NCBI GenBank assembly: GCA_902789835.1
Contig: CADAPN010000236.1
Span: 1 to 5,051, forward strand
Direction of reading: 5' to 3'
Length of the DNA: 5,051 bases
Source: Oscillospiraceae bacterium
GTDB lineage: Bacteria; Bacillota_A; Clostridia; Oscillospirales; Oscillospiraceae
Shown: positions 1 to 5,051 of the stretch, piece by piece
How positions within the stretch are numbered: position 1 is the stretch's first letter
Layout: each line of letters begins with the position of its first letter
Position numbers and translations under genes: made by a program
Notes under the pieces: model-generated
Told to the model about the DNA's origin: nothing
Databases searched by the model: none
Seen by the model: only the letters and a program-made list of their open reading frames with translations

Positions 1-1014
1 AAGCGGGCAGAGCACGGCCGGCAGCACAAAGCAGATAAGCACAAGGCCGAGCCAGTCAAAGCCGGAAGGACTGATGGCGACCGCACCCTTGGCGGCGGCT
101 TCCGCGCTGGGCTCAACCCAGCCGGTCCAGATGCCGATCTGGCCGCAGAGACCGCAGGTGCCCATGCCGGAGTTGATCGGGGCCCCATTCATTTCCAGCC
201 GGAAGAGGCAGGTGGCGAGGGGGCCGGTGACGGCCGAGGCGACGATGGGCGGGATCCAGATGCGGGGATTGCGGATGATGTTCGGCATCTGGAGCATGGA
301 GGTGCCGAGCCCCTGCGAGACCAGTCCGCCCCAGCGGTTTTCCCGGAAGCTCATCACGGCAAAGCCCACCATCTGGGCGCAGCAGCCCGCCACCGCGGCG
401 CCGCCGGCAAGCCCGGTGAGCTGCAGGACGGAGCAGATGGCCGCGGACGAGATCGGGAGCGTCAGGGCGATTCCGACCAGGACCGAGACCGCGATGCCCA
501 TCCAGAAAGGCTGGAGCCGGGTCGCGTTGTCAATGACGATGCCGAAGGCGGAAGCGGCCTTGCCGATGGGCGGCGCAATGAGCTTGGCCAGCGCAACACC
601 GACGATGATGGTGACGGCCGGCGTTATGAGCAGGTCGATTTTGGTCTCCTTGCTGACGGCTTTGCCGAATTCCGCGGCGATGATGGCGATGACGAGGACA
701 GCCAGCGGGCCGCCGGCTCCGCCTTCGGCATTGGAGGCCCAGCCCACCGCCGCGAGGGAGAAGAGCACCATCGGGGGCGCCTGCAGGGCATAGCCGATGG
801 CCACCGCCATGGCCGGGCCCGAAACCGCCATCGCATAGGTGCCGATATCCACCAGAAACGGAATCTTCAGCTGACTGCCCAGGGTGCGGATGATCGTCCC
901 GATGAGCAGGGAGCAGAACAGGCCCTGCGCCATGGCCCCGAGGGCGTCAATGCCGTAACGTTTGCCGGAAAAGACAATGTTTTTCCGCTTCAGAAATGCT
1001 TGAAAGCGATTCAT
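1..1014 (-). CDS. PTS transporter subunit IIC-like membrane permease (PTS_EIIC_2 type), C-terminus cut by window edge
   Basis: The frame is open for 338 codons from ATG at 1014 to base 1 with no stop, so the extreme C-terminus is missing; members of this family are about this long, so little should be lost. The protein is strongly hydrophobic with several membrane spans (for example around residues 28-44, 60-77, 103-116, 129-146, 170-187 and 320-336). It carries stretches I associate with the stand-alone EIIC_2 family: GTSMLQMPN (237-245), NPRIWIPP (249-256) and NGAPINSGMGTCGLCGQIG (276-294). Such proteins are annotated as sugar-specific PTS permease subunits in the cytoplasmic membrane, but the substrate cannot be read from sequence and no IIA or IIB gene is visible here. 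The start at 1014 is preferred over an in-frame ATG at 1029 because GGGGG (1027-1023) sits 8 nt upstream of it, while the upstream ATG directly follows a hairpin and T-run. Family call is good; substrate unknown. Confidence 0.82.
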   Translation of the reverse strand, partial: MNRFQAFLKRKNIVFSGKRYGIDALGAMAQGLFCSLLIGTIIRTLGSQLKIPFLVDIGTYAMAVSGPAMAVAIGYALQAPPMVLFSLAAVGWASNAEGGAGGPLAVLVIAIIAAEFGKAVSKETKIDLLITPAVTIIVGVALAKLIAPPIGKAASAFGIVIDNATRLQPFWMGIAVSVLVGIALTLPISSAAICSVLQLTGLAGGAAVAGCCAQMVGFAVMSFRENRWGGLVSQGLGTSMLQMPNIIRNPRIWIPPIVASAVTGPLATCLFRLEMNGAPINSGMGTCGLCGQIGIWTGWVEPSAEAAAKGAVAISPSGFDWLGLVLICFVLPAVLCPL

Positions 1015-1035
1015 GATACCAGCCCCCATGAAAAA

Positions 1036-1063
1036 ATGTGCAGGTGTTTGATCACCTGCACAT
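1036..1063. promoter_or_regulatory. 11-bp perfect inverted repeat overlapping -10 and start site; candidate operator and/or terminator
   Basis: The arms ATGTGCAGGTG and CACCTGCACAT are perfectly complementary around a 6-base spacer. On the minus strand the dyad overlaps the last bases of the -10 box, spans the predicted transcription start and is followed directly by a run of T (1035-1031). Because transcription from the adjacent promoter would start inside the first arm, a DNA operator is the simplest reading for that promoter. For RNA reading through from the ribonuclease gene, the same sequence would form a stem followed by U residues and could act as a terminator. Both roles are inferred. 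Confidence 0.6.
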
Positions 1064-1090
1064 CATAGCGGTCTTTTCGGGCGTTGTCAA
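1062..1090 (-). promoter_or_regulatory. Sigma-A promoter of the PTS IIC-like gene
   Basis: Reading the minus strand, TTGACA (1090-1085) is followed by exactly 17 bases and TATGAT (1067-1062). The -35 is perfect and the -10 differs from consensus at one position. Transcription should begin near 1055, giving a leader of about 40 nt before the ATG at 1014. Both elements are embedded in inverted repeats, which suggests tight regulation. Confidence 0.8.
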
Positions 1091-1110
1091 CGATAGCTAT
1101 TTCGTTGACA
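1085..1110. promoter_or_regulatory. 9-bp perfect inverted repeat covering the -35 box; candidate operator
   Basis: TGTCAACGA (1085-1093) and TCGTTGACA (1102-1110) are perfect inverted copies separated by 8 bases. The left arm contains the -35 hexamer of the PTS-like gene. A symmetric site over the -35 is typical of a dimeric repressor site, but the regulator is not identifiable. Its sequence is unrelated to the dyad at 1036-1063. Confidence 0.5.
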
Positions 1111-1127
1111 GAATGGATTCTATCATG

Positions 1128-1151
1128 ATAACTGCATAACTGCATAACTGC
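1128..1151. repeat. Three tandem copies of an 8-bp repeat
   Basis: ATAACTGC occurs three times in a row without interruption (1128-1135, 1136-1143, 1144-1151). The array lies just upstream of the promoter dyads of the PTS-like gene and abuts a 10-bp palindrome, TATCATGATA (1121-1130). It may be a replication-slippage microsatellite or a repeated regulator site; nothing here distinguishes them. Confidence 0.75.
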
Positions 1152-1178
1152 GTAAAGCGTTTGTAATGGCTTTTAACC

Positions 1179-1211
1179 TTGTATCCCCCCGCCGCAGGCG
1201 GGGGGATACAA
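1179..1211 (-). terminator. Strong hairpin just after the ribonuclease gene
   Basis: Two perfect 15-base arms (1179-1193 and 1197-1211), containing a CCCCCCGCC/GGCGGGGGG core, flank a 3-base loop. The hairpin begins 3 bases past the stop codon of the ribonuclease gene at 1215. It probably ends that transcript or protects its 3' end. There is no real U-run on either strand after the stem, so it is not a canonical intrinsic terminator. Confidence 0.6.
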
Positions 1212-1214
1212 AAC

Positions 1215-1802
1215 TTAATACAACTGGGTAAAGCTCTCGTAATGGTCGTCGGTATAGTAGATCAGGCCGTCGTTGGAGAAGATGATGCGCTTCGCGCCGC
1301 GGGACCGTTTGCCCAGGGTGTTGATGTCGCATTCGGTCCAGGTGCGGCCTTTGGCCTTGGGGAGCTTCCCGTCATAATTGCCGAAGTAATCGCCGCCGAT
1401 ACACATGCCGGGGAAGTACTCTTCCAGGCTGCCGCCGGGCCAGCCGGCTTTCCGCGCTTCCTTCTTGGTGATGAAGTTGGAGGGGAGGTGGCCGTACTGA
1501 TGCAGATACAGCGCCACGTCTTCCTTGGTGGTATAGCTCCCGTCCTCCGGAAGAAGCTCTTCCTCTTCCATGTCGGAAGCGGAGTTCGCGGAAGGCTTTT
1601 GCGCATCTGCTTTCGGCTTTGCCGATGCGGAATCGGGCTTCGCGGAGGCCTTCGGGGAAGAGGCGGCGAGATTCTGCGCTTCCGTGGAAGCTGCAACCGA
1701 AGGGGCAGACGGCGTGACGGCGCTGTCTCCGGACGGATAGAGATAAAATGCCAGAACAAGGATCAAAAGAACAATCGGTAAAAAGCGGCGAAGTTTGTTC
1801 AT
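1215..1802 (-). CDS. Barnase-family extracellular ribonuclease with N-terminal membrane anchor or signal
   Basis: The 195-residue protein ends in a barnase-like domain (about 90-195, close to the 110 residues of mature barnase). Shared stretches include FITKKEA, IGGDYF, GKLP, GRTW.E.DIN and DDHYESFT. By alignment with barnase from memory, the catalytic and substrate residues are present: Lys113 (K27), Glu157 (E73, general base), Arg168 (R83), Arg172 (R87) and His187 (H102, general acid). It should therefore cleave single-stranded RNA outside the cytoplasm. Residues 3-6 are basic and 7-22 form one hydrophobic segment, a signal peptide or uncleaved anchor; 24-75 is a low-complexity Ala/Ser/Pro/Lys linker and 78-86 is acidic. 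AGGAAAGG lies 10 nt before the ATG. The gene has its own promoter and diverges from eno. No barstar-like inhibitor gene is seen in the window. Function is confident; tethered versus released is open. Confidence 0.93.
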   Translation of the reverse strand: MNKLRRFLPIVLLILVLAFYLYPSGDSAVTPSAPSVAASTEAQNLAASSPKASAKPDSASAKPKADAQKPSANSASDMEEEELLPEDGSYTTKEDVALYLHQYGHLPSNFITKKEARKAGWPGGSLEEYFPGMCIGGDYFGNYDGKLPKAKGRTWTECDINTLGKRSRGAKRIIFSNDGLIYYTDDHYESFTQLY

Positions 1803-1844
1803 GTTTTATCTGCCTTTCCTGTAGAAACGAAGAGTTCAACGCGC

Positions 1845-1873
1845 ATCATACCACACTTTTTCGCTCTGCGCAA
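1845..1873 (-). promoter_or_regulatory. Probable promoter of the ribonuclease gene
   Basis: On the minus strand TATGAT (1850-1845) is preceded at 17 bases by TTGCGC (1873-1868). The -10 is good and identical to that of the PTS-like gene; the -35 matches the consensus only in TTG. The start site would lie near 1838, leaving a leader of roughly 35 nt that contains the AGGAAAGG ribosome binding site. Confidence 0.55.
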
Positions 1874-1964
1874 TCTTCCTGCACAAGAGAGAAGCCGTGT
1901 TTTCATATTTTTTGCCAAAGATTCGTCATTTTTGACAAATTCGCTGACAGTTCATGCTTTTGTC

Positions 1965-2015
1965 TTTCTTTTTATACCGCTTTGGGTTATAATCTATGCA
2001 CCAAATTACAGGAGG
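1965..2015 (+). promoter_or_regulatory. eno promoter (-10 box) and strong ribosome binding site
   Basis: A perfect TATAAT lies at 1988-1993. At 17 bases upstream is TTTCTT (1965-1970), a poor -35, inside a pyrimidine-rich tract (about 1951-1975). AGGAGG at 2010-2015 is a perfect Shine-Dalgarno, 12 bases before the ATG at 2028. The leader is short (about 28 nt) with no room for a riboswitch. A TTGACA at 1932-1937 is too far upstream to pair with this -10. Confidence 0.65.
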
Positions 2016-2024
2016 TATTACTGA

Positions 2025-3238
<1,214 letters not shown>

Positions 3239-3258
3239 GCGGGACCATCATAATGCAA

Positions 3259-3293
3259 CAACGACACCCCGCCCATTCGGCGGGGTGTCGTTG
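3259..3293 (+). terminator. Hairpin terminator downstream of eno
   Basis: Perfect 15-base arms (3259-3273 and 3279-3293) with a core ACACCCCGCC/GGCGGGGTGT and a 5-base loop CATTC begin 20 bases after the eno stop. The stem ends in GTCGTTG and is followed by AATAAGTT, so the U-tract is weak, but position and strength fit the end of the eno transcript. Confidence 0.75.
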
Positions 3294-3308
3294 AATAAGT
3301 TGCCGTGT

Positions 3309-3351
3309 TTTGCAGGGACGGCATGGTTTTGGAGCATGCCGCCCCTGCAAA
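3309..3351. repeat. Long imperfect palindrome between eno terminator and hydrolase gene (REP-like)
   Basis: TTTGCAGGGACGGCATG (3309-3325) and its inverted copy (3335-3351) match over 17 positions with a single mismatch, around the 9-base loop GTTTTGGAG. It would form a strong stem in RNA or DNA. It sits 25 bases before the hydrolase start and has no U-tract. Its GCAGGG(G/A)CGGC motif resembles dispersed palindromes I recall from related Clostridia, but copy number cannot be judged from one window. Confidence 0.6.
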
Positions 3352-3375
3352 TCTAAAGAGGAAACGGAGCTATGA

Positions 3376-4194
3376 ATGATGGAAGAAAAAACTTATGTTA
3401 CACCCTGCGGCACGATCCATTATTGGACAGGAAAAACGCAGACGGAATCCGGGAAGGCGCTGGTTTTCCTGCCGGGACTGACGGCGGATCATCGTCTGTT
3501 TGAAAAACAAATTGAGTATTTCGAAGAGAAATGCCGGCTTCTTGTGTGGGACGCTCCGGAACATGCTGCCTCATGGCCGTTTCAGCCTTCTTTCGACCTG
3601 TGTGACAAAGCACGCTGGCTGGATGAGATTCTGAAACAGGAGGGCATAGCTACACCGGTCATCGTCGGTCAATCCATGGGGGGATATGTGGGGCAGATGT
3701 ATTCACAGTTATTCCCGGAGAAACTGAAGGGCTTCATCTCGATTGATTCCGCTCCGCTGCAAAGAGAATACGTCACCGCGCTTGAAATCTGGCTGCTGAA
3801 ACGAATGGAGCCGGTCTATCGGTATTACCCGTGGAAGTCTCTGCTGAAGACAGGAACCAACGGCGTTGCCACATCGGAATACGGCAGGAAACTGATGCAT
3901 GAAATCATGATGACCTATGACGGGGATCAGGCTCGGTATGCCCGGATTTCGGGACATGGTTTTCGAATTCTGGCAGAAGCGATGGAGGCTGATTTGCCTT
4001 ATGAGATCAAATGTCCGGCACTCCTGATCTGCGGAGAGAAGGACCATGCGGGCTCCTGCATCCGCTATAACAAAGCATGGCATAAAAAAACCGGTATTCC
4101 GATCGAATGGATCAAGGGAGCCGGCCACAACTCCAATACCGATGAGCCGGAGCTGGTCAATCATCTGATTGAGAATTTTTTACAGAAAAACTGA
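3376..4194 (+). CDS. Alpha/beta-fold hydrolase
   Basis: The 272-residue protein is a typical single-domain alpha/beta hydrolase of usual length. Visible elements are the oxyanion-hole strand VFLPGLTADH (30-39), the VWDAPEH segment (57-63), the nucleophile elbow GQSMGG with Ser100, a variable lid region (about 130-200), the acid strand LLICGEKDH with Asp223, and AGHNSN with catalytic His251. The triad is therefore complete. The ester, lactone or other substrate cannot be named; there is no signal peptide, so it should be cytoplasmic. ATG at 3376 is immediately followed by a second ATG at 3379; GGAG (3366-3369) is 6 nt upstream. An ATG at 3372 is in another frame. No clear promoter is visible, and the gene follows the eno terminator and a palindrome. 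Codon use is less biased to C-ending codons than in eno. The stop is immediately followed by a -1 frame encoding a hydrophobic segment. Confidence 0.9.
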   Translation: MMEEKTYVTPCGTIHYWTGKTQTESGKALVFLPGLTADHRLFEKQIEYFEEKCRLLVWDAPEHAASWPFQPSFDLCDKARWLDEILKQEGIATPVIVGQSMGGYVGQMYSQLFPEKLKGFISIDSAPLQREYVTALEIWLLKRMEPVYRYYPWKSLLKTGTNGVATSEYGRKLMHEIMMTYDGDQARYARISGHGFRILAEAMEADLPYEIKCPALLICGEKDHAGSCIRYNKAWHKKTGIPIEWIKGAGHNSNTDEPELVNHLIENFLQKN

Positions 4195-4271
4195 ATGGGA
4201 TCGTTGCCGGTTTGCCGTTCCTGCTGATAGCAGCGGTTTTGCTGCTGCGAGGGGAGAAAACGCAGAGGTGA
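4191..4271 (+). other. Short hydrophobic reading frame overlapping the hydrolase stop (possible -1 frameshift tail or gene remnant)
   Basis: In the -1 frame relative to the hydrolase, bases 4191-4271 encode 26 residues and then a TGA. They include a clear membrane-helix-like stretch, GIVAGLPFLLIAAVLLL, followed by a basic end (RGEKTQR). No ATG, GTG or good ribosome binding site starts it. The hydrolase ends GAAAAACTGA, a modest slip-prone run directly before the stop. It may be a tail added by frameshifting, the C-terminal relic of a lost membrane protein, or chance. Existence of the frame is certain; its expression is not. Confidence 0.3.
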
Positions 4272-4345
4272 TCTTTTTTTACCAAGATTTGGTGCTCCCA
4301 CTTCACAGAATGCCGGAATCCGGCTGCTTTTCAGAATAAGAATAC

Positions 4346-4373
4346 GAACACCCCGCCGAAAGGCGGGGTGTTT
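4346..4373. terminator. Bidirectional hairpin terminator between convergent genes
   Basis: An 11-bp stem plus one G-T pair (AACACCCCGCC/GGCGGGGTGTT) closed by a GAAA tetraloop (4358-4361) lies between the hydrolase and the nucleotidase-family gene, which converge here. On the minus strand the stem is followed by a T-rich stretch (TTCGTATTCTTATTCT); on the plus strand only by TTTCG. It therefore most clearly serves the minus-strand gene and may serve both. Confidence 0.8.
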
Positions 4374-4428
4374 CGCGATTAAGAATAGGTTTTAATATTC
4401 CGGAGGGGAATCCGGAAGGGTCGAAACC

Positions 4429-5051
4429 TTAGTCAGCCCGGATCTGGACAGCCTGGGCGGAGGGCTCGGCATAGTCCGAACCGATTACACCGTTAAGCAC
4501 TTCGCTGACATAGTCCATAACAGCCTCGTCCATGGGAATGCCGGTGTCGAAGCCGAAGCCCTCGCTGTAGGCACGGTTAAACACGTTGTAGGTATCACCG
4601 CCGGCAGCGCAGAAGTTGTTGGTGACAACAGCGTAGACTGCATTTTCATCGAAGGGTTCGCCGTTGATGGCAGTGATGGTCACACGCTGGATGGAGGCGG
4701 GAGCGTAGTAGCTGCTCTCCTTGCCGTCGAGCGTGTAGATGTCACCCTGGTCGAATTCCTTGGTGGTATCCAGGGTCCACTCTATACCGGAGGTCTGCGG
4801 GAAGCCGCCGATCGCCTCGGGTGTGCAGTAGGTTGAGGCTTCCAGCGCTTCCAGAAGTTCCGTACCCTTGACATAGATCACGGCGACCGTGTTGCCGAAG
4901 GGCAGGACCGTGTTGATGTCTTTCTTTGTGACATCGCCGGCTTCAATGGTTGCGCGGATACCGCCGCCATTGGTGACACCGACAACAGGCGCCTCATAGT
5001 AGGCTTCCATTGCACCTTCGGAGACCACACTCCAGACCATGGCATCCGTGA
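4429..5051 (-). CDS. 5'-nucleotidase / cyclic-nucleotide phosphodiesterase family protein, C-terminal domain only (N-terminus beyond window)
   Basis: The frame is open from the right edge to TAA at 4431-4429. A Met codon exists at 5040, but the codons before it read Thr-Asp-Ala, giving the TDAM motif usual in the middle of this family, so it is not the start. The visible part is the 5'-nucleotidase C-terminal domain. Counting from that Met, it has TNGGGIR (23-29), LPFGNTV (46-52), GGFPQTSGI (78-86) and TNNFCAAGGDTYNVF (140-154). In UshA-like enzymes these regions supply the arginine and aromatic residues that bind the nucleotide. The missing N-terminal half should be the metallophosphatase domain that hydrolyses nucleotides or 2',3'-cyclic nucleotides, normally secreted or surface-bound. 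The protein ends shortly after the domain with no LPXTG sorting motif or C-terminal membrane helix. Exact substrate cannot be assigned. Confidence 0.92.
   Translation of the reverse strand, partial: TDAMVWSVVSEGAMEAYYEAPVVGVTNGGGIRATIEAGDVTKKDINTVLPFGNTVAVIYVKGTELLEALEASTYCTPEAIGGFPQTSGIEWTLDTTKEFDQGDIYTLDGKESSYYAPASIQRVTITAINGEPFDENAVYAVVTNNFCAAGGDTYNVFNRAYSEGFGFDTGIPMDEAVMDYVSEVLNGVIGSDYAEPSAQAVQIRAD

Noticed and set aside
74..793. 239-codon plus-strand ORF
   Set aside because: It is antisense to the PTS IIC-like gene, has a Pro/Ala/Ser/Met-rich composition without recognisable domains, and arises from GC-rich codons of the real gene.
1084..1110. BirA-like biotin operator (TTGTCAAC ... GTTGACA)
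   Set aside because: The arms resemble the biotin repressor box, but the spacing between them is 12 bases rather than the usual 14-16, and the downstream gene is not a biotin gene.
1105..1135. Divergent plus-strand promoter starting at TTGACA 1105-1110
   Set aside because: No acceptable -10 lies at 16-18 bases, and there is no plus-strand gene downstream before eno.
1179..1781. 200-codon plus-strand ORF
   Set aside because: It is antisense to the barnase-family gene, whose catalytic residues are clearly conserved; the plus frame has no motif or ribosome binding site.
3709..4164. 151-codon minus-strand ORF
   Set aside because: It is antisense to the hydrolase, which has a complete catalytic triad in the plus frame.
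4274..4293. T7 run beside the ACCAA/TTGGT small dyad as a terminator
   Set aside because: The T-run precedes the dyad on the plus strand, and on the minus strand the dyad is followed by A residues, so the order is wrong for an intrinsic terminator on either strand.

Overview
The window looks like chromosomal DNA from a fairly GC-rich member of the Clostridia (Firmicutes), perhaps an Oscillospiraceae-like gut bacterium. The basis is the clostridial flavour of the enolase, AGGAGG-type ribosome binding sites, sigma-A-type promoters (TTGACA/TATGAT), a barnase-type ribonuclease and a Firmicute-style PTS_EIIC_2 permease. The assignment is an inference from protein style; no rRNA, tRNA or other taxonomic marker is present.

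Layout, left to right. (1) 1-1014, minus strand: a multi-span PTS IIC-like membrane permease whose C-terminus runs off the left edge. Its upstream region (1015-1151) holds a near-consensus promoter, an 11-bp perfect dyad over the -10/start-site region, a 9-bp dyad over the -35, and three tandem 8-bp repeats. (2) 1215-1802, minus strand: a membrane-tethered or secreted barnase-family ribonuclease with all recognisable catalytic residues, followed by a strong hairpin. (3) 1803-2027: a divergent promoter region between the ribonuclease and enolase genes. (4) 2028-3238, plus strand: an enolase gene (eno) that is broken in this sequence. About 27 codons, including the GDD metal-binding segment, are missing, and the reading frame shifts at the junction near 2901-2911. 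A terminator hairpin follows. (5) 3309-3351: a long imperfect palindrome. (6) 3376-4194, plus strand: an intact alpha/beta hydrolase. A short hydrophobic reading frame follows it in the -1 frame. (7) 4346-4373: a hairpin terminator between convergent genes. (8) 4429-5051, minus strand: the C-terminal substrate-binding domain of a 5'-nucleotidase/cyclic phosphodiesterase family protein whose N-terminus lies beyond the right edge.

The genes do not form one pathway: each has its own promoter or terminator and orientations alternate. Loose themes are central carbon metabolism (eno, PTS-like permease) and extracellular RNA/nucleotide breakdown (barnase-like RNase, nucleotidase). I see no clear new multi-gene system. 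The items most worth a second look are the damaged enolase, the tethered barnase without a visible barstar, the structured promoter of the PTS-like gene, and the possible frameshifted membrane tail of the hydrolase.
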